This document shows, in pieces, positions 8,469-18,350 of a stretch of 64,000 bases of DNA; the first letter of the stretch is position 1, and every line of letters starts with the position of its first letter. Under the pieces are notes generated by a model. That model worked only from the letters and a program-made list of their open reading frames with translations, was not told the origin of the DNA and did no database searches. This DNA is from Bradyrhizobium canariense (GTDB lineage Bacteria; Pseudomonadota; Alphaproteobacteria; Rhizobiales; Xanthobacteraceae). The position numbers and the translations under genes were made by a program. The stretch is from the NCBI RefSeq assembly GCF_019402665.1, contig NZ_VSST01000044.1, positions 62,001-126,000 of the forward strand. The letters run 5' to 3'.

Positions 8469-9374
8469 ATGTCGGCACAGCGTATGACGCGCGGATATCG
8501 TCAAGTCCCGTCTCGAGAAGTCTCGTCTCGAGTCCGCGGGCTGCTTCAGGTTGTCGCCCTCTTCGTGCTCGCGCTGCCGCTGGCCGGCTGCGGCACCGGC
8601 GCGCTTTGGGACAAGTTCACCGCCAAGGACGACACCTTCGTCGAGGAGCCCGCCGACAAGATCTACAATGAGGGCCTGTACCTCATGAACGAGAAGAAGG
8701 ACATGAAGGCGGCGAACAAGAAGTTCGAAGAGGTCGACCGCCAGCATCCTTATTCCGACTGGGCCCGCAAATCGTTGTTGATGTCGGCCTACGCGTCCTA
8801 CCAGGGCGGCGATTATGACAGTTGCATCGGCGCCGCCACCCGCTACGTCACGCTGCATCCCGGCAGCCCGGATGCGGCCTACGCGCAATATCTGATTGCC
8901 GCCTCGCATTACGACCAGATTCCGGACATCAGCCGCGACCAGACCCGCACCGAGAAGGCCATCGCCTCGCTGGAAGAGGTGGTGCGCAAATATCCGACCT
9001 CGGAATATGCGACCTCGGCCAAGGCCAAGATCGAAGGTGCGCGCGACCAGCTCGCCGGCAAGGAAATGAACGTCGGCCGTTACTACGCGCAGAAGCGCGA
9101 CTACACAGCGGCGATCAACCGCTACAAGGCCGTGGTGACGCAGTACCAGACCACCCGCCATGTCGAGGAGGCGCTGTACCGCCTGACCGAGGCCTATATG
9201 GCGATCGGCATCGTCGGCGAGGCCCAGACGGCTGCCGCCGTGCTCGGGCACAATTTTCCTGACAGTCGCTGGTACAAGGACGCCTATAATCTTGTAAAAT
9301 CAGGCGGTCTCGAACCGAGCGAGAATCAGGGGTCCTGGATTAGCAAGACCTTCAAGAAAATGGGTCTCGGCTAG
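8469..9374 (+). CDS. bamD: Outer membrane assembly lipoprotein BamD (ComL family)
   Basis: BamD is the lipoprotein partner of BamA in inserting beta-barrel proteins into the outer membrane. The 301-residue product has a signal peptide ending in the lipobox LAGC, with lipidated Cys41. TPR-like helices follow, for example YNEGLYLMNEKKD, HPYSDWARKSLL and the YPTSEYA region. ATG 8469 was chosen because it places the signal peptide correctly; the frame is open back to 8295 without family similarity. It lies between lpxC and recN, as in many alphaproteobacteria. Confidence 0.93.
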   Translation: MSAQRMTRGYRQVPSREVSSRVRGLLQVVALFVLALPLAGCGTGALWDKFTAKDDTFVEEPADKIYNEGLYLMNEKKDMKAANKKFEEVDRQHPYSDWARKSLLMSAYASYQGGDYDSCIGAATRYVTLHPGSPDAAYAQYLIAASHYDQIPDISRDQTRTEKAIASLEEVVRKYPTSEYATSAKAKIEGARDQLAGKEMNVGRYYAQKRDYTAAINRYKAVVTQYQTTRHVEEALYRLTEAYMAIGIVGEAQTAAAVLGHNFPDSRWYKDAYNLVKSGGLEPSENQGSWISKTFKKMGLG

Positions 9375-9387
9375 GAAATAGAATTCC

Positions 9388-11061
9388 ATGCTGGCGCGTC
9401 TGTCGATCCGTGACATCGTCCTGATCGAACGGCTCGATATCGAATTCGCAACCGGCCTCGCGGTTTTGACCGGCGAGACCGGTGCGGGCAAATCCATCCT
9501 GCTCGATGCCTTTGCGTTGGCGCTCGGCGGCCGCGGCGATGCCGGCCTCGTGCGCCATGGCGCGGAGCAGGGGCAGGTTACTGCCGTGTTCGATATCCCC
9601 AAGAATCACCCTGCAGCGAAGATCCTCGCGGAGAACGGGCTGGAGGATACCGGCGAGATGATTCTCCGCCGGGTCCAGCTCGCCGACGGCCGCACCCGCG
9701 CCTTCATCAACGACCAGGCGATCAGCGTGCAGACGCTGAAGGCGGTCGGTGCTGCCCTGGTCGAGATCCACGGCCAGCACGACGAGCGCGCGCTGGTCGA
9801 TGCCGCCACCCACCGCCGCCTGCTCGACGCCTTCGCCGGTCTCGAAAAGGATGTCTCGGCGGTCGAGGCGCTCTGGGACGCCCGCCGCACCGCCAACACC
9901 GCGCTGGAGGAGCATCGCGCCGGCATGGAGCGCGCTGCGCGCGAAGCCGATTACCTCCGTCACGCCTCCGACGAATTGAAGCAGCTCGCGCCCAGGGATG
10001 GCGAGGAGACCTCGCTGGCGTCCCGTCGGACCACCATGATGCAGGGCGAGAAGATCGCCTCCGACCTGCGCGAGGCGCAGGAGGCGGTCGGCGGCCACCA
10101 TTCGCCGGTCGCCTCGCTCTCGGCCGCCGTGCGCCGGCTGGAGCGCCGCGGCGTCAACGCGCCGGCGCTGGTCGAGCCCGCGGTGAGGGCGATCGACATC
10201 GCGATCAACGCGCTGGAGGAAGCCGACCAGCATCTGCAGGCGGCGCTTGCCGCGACCGATTTCGATCCCTCAGAGCTCGAACGCATCGAGGAGCGCCTGT
10301 TCGCGTTGCGCGCCGCCTCGCGCAAATATTCGACGCCGGTCGACGGCCTCGCCGCGCTGGCTGCAAAATACGCCGCCGATGTCGTTCTGATCGATGCAGG
10401 CGCCTCACGGCTGAAAAAGCTGGAGCAGGCCGCGATCGAGGCCGATGCGCGCTATGCGGCGGCCGCCAAGAAGCTGTCGATGGCGCGGCAGAAATCGGCG
10501 GAGAAGCTCAACAAGGCGGTCAATGCCGAGCTTGCGCCGCTCAAGCTCGAACGCGCCAAGTTCATGACCCAGGTCCAGACCGACGAGGCAGCTCCAGGCC
10601 CGCAAGGCTTCGACCGCGTCGAGTTCTGGGTGCAGACCAACCCGGGCACCAAGCCAGGGCCGATGATGAAGGTCGCCTCCGGCGGCGAGCTGTCGCGTTT
10701 CCTGCTGGCGCTGAAGGTCGTGCTGTCCGACCGCGGCTCGGCGCCGACTTTGGTGTTCGACGAGATCGACACCGGCGTCGGCGGCGCGGTCGCGGACGCG
10801 ATCGGCGGACGGCTGGCGCGGCTCGCCGGCAAGGTCCAGGTGATGGCCGTGACGCACGCCCCGCAGGTCGCCGCCCGTGCCGACCAGCATCTGCTGATCT
10901 CCAAGGACGCGCTGGACAAGGGCAAGCGCGTCGCCACCCGCGTCAATGCGCTCGCCGCCGACCACCGCCGCGAGGAGATCGCGCGGATGCTCGCCGGCGC
11001 CGAGATCACCGCCGAGGCGAGGGCTGCCGCGGACCGGCTGCTCAAGGCGGCGACGGCTTGA
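9388..11061 (+). CDS. recN: DNA repair protein RecN
   Basis: RecN is an SMC-like ATPase that acts early in double-strand-break repair. The 557-residue product has Walker A GETGAGKS at 29-36, the HGQHDE segment near 128, a central coiled-coil-like region rich in Ala, Glu, Arg and Lys, the ABC signature SGGELSRF near 430, Walker B LVFDEIDTGVGG near 454, and the switch motif VMAVTHAPQVAA. It starts 13 bases after bamD, so the two are probably co-transcribed. Confidence 0.95.
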   Translation: MLARLSIRDIVLIERLDIEFATGLAVLTGETGAGKSILLDAFALALGGRGDAGLVRHGAEQGQVTAVFDIPKNHPAAKILAENGLEDTGEMILRRVQLADGRTRAFINDQAISVQTLKAVGAALVEIHGQHDERALVDAATHRRLLDAFAGLEKDVSAVEALWDARRTANTALEEHRAGMERAAREADYLRHASDELKQLAPRDGEETSLASRRTTMMQGEKIASDLREAQEAVGGHHSPVASLSAAVRRLERRGVNAPALVEPAVRAIDIAINALEEADQHLQAALAATDFDPSELERIEERLFALRAASRKYSTPVDGLAALAAKYAADVVLIDAGASRLKKLEQAAIEADARYAAAAKKLSMARQKSAEKLNKAVNAELAPLKLERAKFMTQVQTDEAAPGPQGFDRVEFWVQTNPGTKPGPMMKVASGGELSRFLLALKVVLSDRGSAPTLVFDEIDTGVGGAVADAIGGRLARLAGKVQVMAVTHAPQVAARADQHLLISKDALDKGKRVATRVNALAADHRREEIARMLAGAEITAEARAAADRLLKAATA

Positions 11062-11067
11062 TTTCGT

Positions 11068-11185
11068 GTCCCGGACGCGCGCAAGCGCGAGCCGGGACCC
11101 AGAATGCCGCCCCGATGGGCCCCGGCTCTGCAGCGCACCGCCAAAGAAGCGCTGCGCTGCGTCCGGGGCGCGAGACCTCAACCCA
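11068..11185. repeat. Palindromic repeat, GTCCCGGACGCG family
   Basis: The recN-ligA gap begins with GTCCCGGACGCGCG, ends its first hairpin with GAGCCGGGAC at 11089-11098, and continues to a GCGTCCGGGGCGCGAG tail near 11159. The layout resembles the other junction repeats in this window. The outer boundary is approximate. Confidence 0.6.
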
Positions 11186-11223
11186 CCTTTACCCTCCCGC
11201 CCGCTCCATCGTATCCAAGCACC

Positions 11224-13377
11224 ATGGCCAGAGCAGCAAAATCGAAACCAGCACCGCTTCGCGACGTCGCCGACCTCACCAAGGCGCAGGCCAAGGTCGA
11301 GCACATGCGGCTCGCGCTCGAGATCGAGGGGCATAACGAACGCTACTATCAGGACGACGCGCCCACCGTCACCGACGCCGCGTATGACGCGTTGCGCCAG
11401 CGCTTCAACGCGATCGAGAAGCGGTTTCCGGAATTCGTCAGCGCGGACTCGCCGTCGCAGAAAGTCGGTGCTGCACCATCAGGCCGCTTCAAGAAGGTGC
11501 GGCATGCCGTCCCCATGCTGTCGCTCGACAACGCCTTTGCGGAAGAGGATCTGCGCGACTTCGTCGGCCGCATCGTGCGCTTCCTGAAGCTCGACGACGA
11601 CAGGATCGATTTCTCCGCCGAGCCGAAGATCGACGGCCTCTCGATGTCGCTGCGCTATGAGGGTGGTGAGCTCGTCACCGCCGCGACGCGCGGCGACGGC
11701 GCGGTCGGCGAGGACGTCACCGCCAATATCCGCACGCTCGAGGACGTGCCGCAAAAGCTGAAGGGCCGCAACGTCCCAGACATCTGCGAGGTGCGCGGCG
11801 AGGTCTACATGACCAAAAAGGCCTTCCTCGCGCTCAACGAGCGGCAGAAGGCGGAAGGCGGCACCATCTTCGCCAATCCGCGCAACTCGGCCGCGGGCTC
11901 GCTCCGGCAGAAGGATCCGACCATCACCGCCTCGCGCCCCCTCGGCTTCTTCGCCTATGCCTGGGGCGAGATGAGCGCGATGCCGGAGGCCACGCAGAGC
12001 GGCATGATCGGCTGGTTCGAGCGCTGCGGCTTCAAGACCAACCCGCTGACCAAGCTCTGTCACTCCGTCGCGGAGCTGCTGGCGTTTCATCGTGCGATCG
12101 AGGAGCAGCGCGCAAAACTCGACTACGACATCGACGGGGTCGTCTACAAGGTCGATCGCATCGACTGGCAGGAACGGCTCGGCTTCGTCTCGCGCACGCC
12201 GCGCTGGGGCATCGCCCACAAATTCCCGGCCGAACGCGCCATGACGGTGCTGCGCGACATCGAGATCCAGGTCGGTCGCACCGGCTCGTTCACGCCGGTC
12301 GGCAAGCTCGAACCCGTCGGCGTCGGCGGCGTGATCGTGCAGAATGTCACGCTGCACAACGAGGACTACATCAAGGGCATCGGCAACAAGGGCGAGGTGC
12401 TGCGCGAGGGCCGCGACATCAGGATCGGCGACACCGTCGTGATTCAGCGCGCCGGCGACGTCATCCCGCAGGTGGTCGACGTCGTTCTCGACAAGCGGCC
12501 GAAGGCTGCCAAGGAATTCCAGTTTCCGAAGAAGTGCCCGTGCCCGTTGCACACCGACGTCACGCGCGAGGAGACGGCGGCAGGCGAGGAGGGCTCACGC
12601 GCCCGCTGCACTGGCGAGTTCGCCTGCCCCTATCAGAAGATCGAGCATCTGAAGCTGTTCGTGTCGCGGCGCGCCTTCGACATCGACGGTCTTGGCGAGA
12701 AGCAGCTCCAGTACTTCTTCGACGAGGGCTTTGTGAAGGAGCCAGCCGATATCTTCACGCTGGAAAAGCGCAACGCAAAACTCAAGCTCGAGGACATCGA
12801 GGGTTACGGCGCAACCTCGGTGCGCAATCTGTTCGGCGCGATCGAGAGCCGTCGGAAGATCGCGCTGGAGCGCTTTATCTATGCGCTCGGCATGCGCCAT
12901 ATCGGCGAGACCACGGCGCTGGCGCTGGCACGCGGCTACGGCTCCTGGGACGCCTTTCACGATGCCAGCCTCAAGGTTGCCAAGGGCGACGAGGAGGCGA
13001 TGGCCGAGATGGACGCGCTCGACCAGATCGGCGAGACCGTGATCAAGAGCATCGCCGACTATTTCGGCGAGAGCCACAATCGCGGCATCGTCGAGCGGCT
13101 CACCAACGAGGTCGAGATCATCGACGCCGAGAAGCCGAAGAGCAACTCCGCCGTTGCCGGCAAGACCGTGGTGTTCACGGGCTCGCTGGAGAAGATGACG
13201 CGCGACGAGGCCAAGGCCACCGCTGAGCGGTTAGGCGCAAAGGTGTCCGGATCGGTGTCCAAGAAAACCGATCTCGTCGTCGCCGGTCCAGGCGCGGGTT
13301 CGAAGCTCGCGGAAGCCACCAGGCATGGCGTCAAGGTGCTGACCGAGGACGAGTGGTTGACGCTGATCGGGGAGTGA
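11224..13377 (+). CDS. ligA: NAD-dependent DNA ligase LigA
   Basis: LigA seals nicks in duplex DNA using NAD and is essential for replication. The 717-residue product has the Ia region with HNERYYQDDAPTVTDAAYD, the adenylated K135 in KIDG, motifs RGDGAVGEDVT and NPRNSAAGSLRQ, a four-Cys zinc finger with an insertion between its Cys pairs, HhH repeats, and a C-terminal BRCT domain (about 640-717, starting AGKTVVFTGSLEKMTRDEAK). ATG 11224 is the family-like start; the frame is open back to 11104 through a palindromic repeat. Confidence 0.96.
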   Translation: MARAAKSKPAPLRDVADLTKAQAKVEHMRLALEIEGHNERYYQDDAPTVTDAAYDALRQRFNAIEKRFPEFVSADSPSQKVGAAPSGRFKKVRHAVPMLSLDNAFAEEDLRDFVGRIVRFLKLDDDRIDFSAEPKIDGLSMSLRYEGGELVTAATRGDGAVGEDVTANIRTLEDVPQKLKGRNVPDICEVRGEVYMTKKAFLALNERQKAEGGTIFANPRNSAAGSLRQKDPTITASRPLGFFAYAWGEMSAMPEATQSGMIGWFERCGFKTNPLTKLCHSVAELLAFHRAIEEQRAKLDYDIDGVVYKVDRIDWQERLGFVSRTPRWGIAHKFPAERAMTVLRDIEIQVGRTGSFTPVGKLEPVGVGGVIVQNVTLHNEDYIKGIGNKGEVLREGRDIRIGDTVVIQRAGDVIPQVVDVVLDKRPKAAKEFQFPKKCPCPLHTDVTREETAAGEEGSRARCTGEFACPYQKIEHLKLFVSRRAFDIDGLGEKQLQYFFDEGFVKEPADIFTLEKRNAKLKLEDIEGYGATSVRNLFGAIESRRKIALERFIYALGMRHIGETTALALARGYGSWDAFHDASLKVAKGDEEAMAEMDALDQIGETVIKSIADYFGESHNRGIVERLTNEVEIIDAEKPKSNSAVAGKTVVFTGSLEKMTRDEAKATAERLGAKVSGSVSKKTDLVVAGPGAGSKLAEATRHGVKVLTEDEWLTLIGE

Positions 13378-13388
13378 GGGCTTCTTTC

Positions 13389-13467
13389 GTCATTGCGAGC
13401 GAAGCGAAGCAATCCAGAATCTTTCCGTGGGTCGCAGTCTGGATTGCTTCGCTGCGCTCGCAATGAC
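13389..13467. repeat. Palindromic repeat, GTCATTGCGAGC family
   Basis: It begins GTCATTGCGAGCGAAGCG and ends CGCTGCGCTCGCAATGAC, with inner inverted copies of AGCAATCCAGA and TCTGGATTGCTTC. It sits between the convergent ligA and MFS genes. A shorter relative lies at 57552-57609. Confidence 0.85.
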
Positions 13468-13488
13468 GGTGAGAGGGCGTCCCGCTCC

Positions 13489-14766
13489 TCACATCATCCC
13501 GCTCTCTTCCTCTTCCGCCTGCTCGATCAGCGTCTCGCTCACCATGACCTCGCGGCGGGGTACGACGAAGATCATCGTGCAGGCGCAGAGCAGGGAGATC
13601 GCCAGCACCGCGGCGGTGAGCGGCAGCGTGGTCGCGGAATGGCCGCCGAGATAGGCGCCGAATTGCGACATGAGCGCGCCGATGCCCTGCTGGAGAAAGC
13701 CCATCGCACCTGATGCGGTGCCGGCGGCCTCGGGACGGACGCTGATCGCGCCGGCGGCCGAGTTCGCCATCACGAAAGCATTGCCGACCATCACGATCAT
13801 CTGCGTGCCGAACAGCCAGGCGGGTGCCTCGTTCCAGCCGGTGAAACTCCACAGCAGGTTCAACAGGCTGCCGCAAAGCTGGAGCGCGAGGCCGAACCAG
13901 ATCAACTTCTCCAACGAGTGCCTGGGCGCGAAGCGCACGCAGAGCAGATTGCCGACGAGATAGGCAAAACCCGTCGTCGCGAACCACGCGCCGTATTCAG
14001 CGCTGGTCCTGCCCATCTGCGTCACCACGATATAGGGGCCGCCGCCGGCGAAGGTGAAGATGATCTGCGAGGCCAGCACCTGGCACATCACGTAGCCGAC
14101 GAAGGCGCGGTTGCGGATCAGGATGCCGACATCGCCGCGAAAGCCGCTGCCGGCGGCGCGGTCTCGGCGGGTCTCGGGCAGCGCGAATGCGATGCCGATG
14201 GCGACAATGATCGCGGCGACGGTGATGGCGTAGAAGATCGCGCGCCAGCCGAACGCGGTTTCGATCAGGCCGCCGCTGAGCGGGGAGACCATCTGCCCGA
14301 TCATGAGCGCCGCGACCACGAGGCTGATCATCGAGGCGACGCGATCGCGCTCGTAGATGTCGCGGATGATGGCGCGGCTCACCACCATGCCGGCGGCGCC
14401 GCCCAGCGCCTGGAAGAAGCGCGCGGCGATCAGCTGCGGTAGGGTTTCCGCGAAGATGCAGGCGACGCTGGCGACTACCATCAGCGCCAGTCCTCCGAGC
14501 AGCACCGGTCGTCGCCCGAAACGGTCCGACAGCGGGCCCATGATGAGTTGCGACAGCGCGATGCCGACCATGTACAGTGAGACTGTCATCTGCGCGACCG
14601 AGATGTCGCTGCCAAAGGTCGTCGCCAGTACCGGCAGCGCCGGAACCAGCATGTAAAGCGAGATCGGCGCGATGCCGGTCATGACGACGAGCAGCAGCAA
14701 AACCACGCGCGAGGTCGCGAGGTTGTGTTGCGCCGTTTCCGGCGGCTTGCTGATCATGCCGTGCAT
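13489..14766 (-). CDS. Bcr/CflA-type multidrug efflux MFS transporter
   Basis: A major facilitator of about 425 residues with 12 predicted membrane helices, probably exporting small drugs by proton antiport across the inner membrane. The N-terminal part LLLLVVMTGIAPISLYMLVP, motif A GPLSDRFGRRPVLLGG, and the helix pattern fit the Bcr/CflA (DHA1) family. The C-terminus ends in an acidic stretch, IEQAEEEESGMM. Start at 14766 or 14757 (MISKPPE); the frame extends upstream through a repeat and that part is not credible as protein. The substrate is unknown. Confidence 0.88.
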   Translation of the reverse strand: MHGMISKPPETAQHNLATSRVVLLLLVVMTGIAPISLYMLVPALPVLATTFGSDISVAQMTVSLYMVGIALSQLIMGPLSDRFGRRPVLLGGLALMVVASVACIFAETLPQLIAARFFQALGGAAGMVVSRAIIRDIYERDRVASMISLVVAALMIGQMVSPLSGGLIETAFGWRAIFYAITVAAIIVAIGIAFALPETRRDRAAGSGFRGDVGILIRNRAFVGYVMCQVLASQIIFTFAGGGPYIVVTQMGRTSAEYGAWFATTGFAYLVGNLLCVRFAPRHSLEKLIWFGLALQLCGSLLNLLWSFTGWNEAPAWLFGTQMIVMVGNAFVMANSAAGAISVRPEAAGTASGAMGFLQQGIGALMSQFGAYLGGHSATTLPLTAAVLAISLLCACTMIFVVPRREVMVSETLIEQAEEEESGMM

Positions 14767-14919
14767 GCGTGTCCGTCTCGCAGAAATTCGAATCGGACTG
14801 TAGCGCGCTCGCGCAAGACGCATATCGGCGTTTCGGAATGCGGCTATACGGATTCCGGGACGGTTGTGATGAGGGCACGATGAGGATGGATTTGGCGCGA
14901 TGTTCGCAACGAAGCCGGT

Positions 14920-15020
14920 GTCATCGCCCGGCTTGACCGGGCGATCCAGTACGCCGCGGCTTCTCCGCATGCGTTTGCTGTCTCTGGAATACTGGATTCC
15001 CCGCCTTCGCGGGGAATGAC
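14920..15020. repeat. Palindromic repeat, GTCATCGCCCGGC family
   Basis: It begins GTCATCGCCCGGCTTGACC, with the inner palindrome CGGTCAAGCCG read as CCCGGCTTGACCGGG, and ends GATTCCCCGCCTTCGCGGGGAATGAC, described here as two adjacent arms CCCCGC and GCGGGG. It lies between the MFS start and the aminopeptidase P 3' end. Confidence 0.75.
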
Positions 15021-15087
15021 AGCGGGGGTGGAAATGAGCATTGCGCAAATCGCGTGGTGCTATGCGTCGAGACCGTGAACGACGCGC

Positions 15088-16917
15088 TTACGCCTTCAAC
15101 TCCGCCGTGGCCTGGTCCAGCCAGGCCTTCGTCGTCGCGTCCAGCGCCGGCCGCACCTCGGCCCTGACGCGCGCGTGGTAGGCGTTGAGCCAGTCGAGCT
15201 CGTCCTTGCCCAGCATGCCGACATCGATCAGCCGGCGGTCGATCGGTGCCAGGGTCAGCGTCTCGAACGCGTTCATCGATTTTTCCGCGCCTTTGATGTC
15301 GGCAGCGACCACCAGTTCGAGGTTCTCGATGCGGATGCCGAAACCGTCGGTCTTGTAGTAGCCGGGCTCGTTGGACAGGATCATGCCGCGCTTCAGCGGC
15401 GTGGTGCCGAGCTTCGATATCCGCGCCGGTCCTTCGTGCACCGAGAGATAGCTGCCGACGCCGTGGCCGGTGCCATGCTCGAAATCGACGCCGGCGGCCC
15501 AGAGATATTGCCGTGCCAGTGTGTCGAGCTGCGCGCCGGTGGCGCCATCGGGAAATATCGCCCGCGCGATCGCGATGTGACCGCGCAGCACACGCGTGAA
15601 GCGGTCGCGCATCTCGTCGGTCGGCTCGCCCACGGCCATGGTCCGGGTGACGTCGGTGGTGCCGTCTTCGTATTGTGCACCTGAATCGATCAGCAGCAGA
15701 TCGCCGGGTACGATCCGCCGGTTGCTCTTGCGGGTGACGCGGTAGTGCACGATCGCGCCATTCGGGCCGGTGCCCGATATGGTCGGGAACGACACGTCCT
15801 TCAGTGCGCCGGTATCGCGGCGGAACGTCTCCAGTGCCTCGACCGCGTCGATCTCGGTGAGCTTGCCGCTTGGCGCCTCGCGGTCGATGAAGGCGAGGAA
15901 GCGTGCCAGCGCTACGGCGTCGCGCCGGTGCGCCGTTTGCGTGCCCTTGATCTCGGTCGTGTTCTTGACCGCCTTGAGCAGCGCGATCGGATCGCTGCCG
16001 CGCACCGGCTTGCCGCCAGCACCCGTGATTAACCGGCTGAGGGCGTCGGCCGCGGTCGCATTGTCGAGCGCGATCGATCCACCGCTCTTGGCGAGCGCCA
16101 TCAGCGTCGGCGCCATCGCATCGGGCTCGCGCACCTCGGCGGACTGCTCGAGATGGTCGCGGGTCAGATTGGAGAGCTTGCGGTGATCGATGAAGATGGT
16201 GGGACGACCGTCCTTCGGCACCAGCGCATAGGACAGCGGCAGCGGCGTGTGCGCGACGTCGGCGCCGCGAATGTTGAAGGTCCAGGCCACGGCATGGCTG
16301 TCGGACAGCACCAGCGCATCGACGCCGAGCTTGCCGATCTCGCTCCTGATCTGCGTCAGCTTCTCGGCTTCAGTCACGCCGGCATGTTGCATCCCGTGCA
16401 CCGTGACCGGCGCAATCGGCGGCTGTGGGCGGTCCTGCCAGATCGCATCGACCGGATTGCTGTCGACGGCGACCAATTCGGCACCGGCCTTGGCGCAGGC
16501 GGCGGACAAACGCTCGGCTGCCGCAAAAGTGTGCAGCCACGGATCAAATCCTAGGCGGTCGCCGGCCTTCAGGTGTGCCGATATCCAGCTTTCCGGCGGG
16601 GGATCGATCAGAGATTCCACGGCCCACGCCCTTGAATCGACCTGCTTGGCCGCCTGGATCGTGTAGCGACCATCGACGAACAATGCGGCCTCGTGCGTCA
16701 GCACCACCGCCAGTCCCGCCGAGCCCGTAAAACCGGTCAGCCAGGCCAAACGCTCTTCCGACGGCGGCACGTACTCATTCTGCTGCTGATCGGCGCGTGG
16801 AATCACGAAACCGGTCAGCTTGCGGCGGGCGAGTTCTTCACGGAGCGCGGCCAGCCGCGCCGTCAATGCGACGCCGGCCTCGGGCTCCTCGAATGTCTGG
16901 AAGTGCGCTTCGAACAT
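15088..16917 (-). CDS. pepP: Aminopeptidase P family protein (Xaa-Pro aminopeptidase, M24B)
   Basis: This cytoplasmic metallopeptidase removes N-terminal residues preceding proline. The 609-residue length matches the long form with two creatinase-type N-terminal domains before the M24 catalytic domain. Metal ligands appear in order: Asp in LLIDSGAQYEDG and Asp in TTDVTRT (near 410-425), His in HGTGHGVGSYLSVHEGP (near 480), Glu in SNEPGYY (near 515) and Glu in GIRIENL (near 528). The start at 16917 gives a conventional N-terminus. The physiological substrate cannot be read from sequence. Confidence 0.92.
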   Translation of the reverse strand: MFEAHFQTFEEPEAGVALTARLAALREELARRKLTGFVIPRADQQQNEYVPPSEERLAWLTGFTGSAGLAVVLTHEAALFVDGRYTIQAAKQVDSRAWAVESLIDPPPESWISAHLKAGDRLGFDPWLHTFAAAERLSAACAKAGAELVAVDSNPVDAIWQDRPQPPIAPVTVHGMQHAGVTEAEKLTQIRSEIGKLGVDALVLSDSHAVAWTFNIRGADVAHTPLPLSYALVPKDGRPTIFIDHRKLSNLTRDHLEQSAEVREPDAMAPTLMALAKSGGSIALDNATAADALSRLITGAGGKPVRGSDPIALLKAVKNTTEIKGTQTAHRRDAVALARFLAFIDREAPSGKLTEIDAVEALETFRRDTGALKDVSFPTISGTGPNGAIVHYRVTRKSNRRIVPGDLLLIDSGAQYEDGTTDVTRTMAVGEPTDEMRDRFTRVLRGHIAIARAIFPDGATGAQLDTLARQYLWAAGVDFEHGTGHGVGSYLSVHEGPARISKLGTTPLKRGMILSNEPGYYKTDGFGIRIENLELVVAADIKGAEKSMNAFETLTLAPIDRRLIDVGMLGKDELDWLNAYHARVRAEVRPALDATTKAWLDQATAELKA

Positions 16918-17104
16918 GGTGGATCACTTTAGGATCATGCGGATCAGTCCGCAATGTAGACGCATTTGAGGTCGCATCTGGCATGGACTGTGCTTGAACA
17001 GTTCCATTCGAATTGAGTGGAGTACAGGATGCGGCAGTTGCGCTTCGTCCGGATAACAGGGAAATTCGAGCAAGTTGTTCATCTCAACGACGAGGGGACA
17101 CTCG

Positions 17105-17284
17105 ATGCCAGCGTTCACGTTTGAGAAGATTACGCCGCCGGTGCGCCGCGCCCCGGCTCCGGCAGCACCGAAGAAACCGCGCGGCCTCATCAACCAGATG
17201 ATCGACCGTTTCGCTGAACGCCGCGCGAGGCGCGCCTCGCAGGCCGAGCGCGCGATGCGCCGGGACGAGAAGGCCGCAAAGTAG
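17105..17284 (+). CDS. Small basic hypothetical protein (59 aa)
   Basis: The 59-residue product has a proline/alanine-rich front half (APAPAAPKKPRG) and a strongly basic helix-like back half (DRFAERRARRASQAERAM). ATG 17105 is chosen because GAGGGG at 17092-17097 lies 7 bases upstream; the frame is open back to 17075. It sits alone between the pepP start and the prmA 3' end, with its own leader. No function is recognised. Confidence 0.65.
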   Translation: MPAFTFEKITPPVRRAPAPAAPKKPRGLINQMIDRFAERRARRASQAERAMRRDEKAAK

Positions 17285-17308
17285 CGGCACCTACGGCAGC
17301 CCCCCGAC

Positions 17309-18196
17309 TCACCCCATCTTCCGCAGCAACAGGCTGCTCCACCCCTCGATCCGCAAGTGCTTCAGAGGCACGAGGCCGCGCGCGCGGTAGGCGGCGATCA
17401 CGGCGGGGACCTGGGGCGTCAACAGGCCGGAGAGGATGACGCGCCCGCCAGGTGCGAGGTGCCGCGTCAACGGGCCCGCCAATTGCCGTAACGGATTGGC
17501 AAGGATGTTGGCCAGCACCAGGTCGAACGGGCCGCATCTGCCGAAATCAGCCGCCGCGAAGCCGGTGGCGCGGATTGCTCGCACATGGTGACCGACCTCG
17601 TTCAACGCGGCGTTCTCGGCTGCCACCTTGACCGAGGCCGGGTCGATGTCGGAGGCCAGCACCGCGCGATGCAGCACCTTCGCCGCCGCTATCCCCAGCA
17701 CGCCGGTCCCGGTGCCGAGGTCGAGCACGCGGCCGGGCCGGGTGCTTTTCAGGACATGGTCAAGCAGGAGTAAACAGCCGCGCGTGGTACCGTGATGGCC
17801 GGTGCCGAAGGCGAGAGCCGCCTCGATCTCGACGGCGAGCTTGTTCGGCGCCACGCGGTCGCGATCATGGCTGCCGTGGACGACGAAGCGTCCGGCCGGC
17901 ACCGGGACGAGATCTTCCAGGCTCGCCTTGACCCAGTCCCTGGCTTCGACGGTGTCGAAGGCCAGCGTGTCCGCGATCTCATTTCCTGCTGCGGTTGCAA
18001 CGAGTTCGCGCAGCCAAGCCCGGTCCGGCGCGTTCGCGAAATGCAGCGCAACGTCCCACTGTCCGTTCGGCTGCTCGAAGGCGGCGACCGCCGCATCGTC
18101 CTCGAAGAACATTTCGGTGAGGACGTCGACAATGCGCCTGGCGGCGATCTCGCCGCCGATCGAAAAACTGGCGCGATGGGTGGGGGAAGGTTGCAT
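17309..18196 (-). CDS. prmA: Ribosomal protein L11 methyltransferase
   Basis: PrmA trimethylates lysines and the N-terminus of ribosomal protein L11 using S-adenosylmethionine. The 295-residue protein has the hallmark AFGTGHHGTTRG near 128-139, the SAM-binding LDLGTGTGVLGIAAAK near 157-172, acidic DIDP after motif I, and the catalytic-region NILANPL. The substrate-recognition N-terminal domain is present. The gene converges on the small basic protein gene. Confidence 0.94.
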   Translation of the reverse strand: MQPSPTHRASFSIGGEIAARRIVDVLTEMFFEDDAAVAAFEQPNGQWDVALHFANAPDRAWLRELVATAAGNEIADTLAFDTVEARDWVKASLEDLVPVPAGRFVVHGSHDRDRVAPNKLAVEIEAALAFGTGHHGTTRGCLLLLDHVLKSTRPGRVLDLGTGTGVLGIAAAKVLHRAVLASDIDPASVKVAAENAALNEVGHHVRAIRATGFAAADFGRCGPFDLVLANILANPLRQLAGPLTRHLAPGGRVILSGLLTPQVPAVIAAYRARGLVPLKHLRIEGWSSLLLRKMG

Positions 18197-18350
18197 TCTC
18201 TGGGTTCCGTCCGGTTCAATTTTTGGAACTTTTGTTCCAGATTTTTCGCATAACTTGCATTCACGCGGTTAACCCGACCTCAGGTTGTGCCACGTAGATT
18301 TGCGGGTGTTGGGCAACCCACACAGTTCGAAATGGAATAGGAGGCGAGAC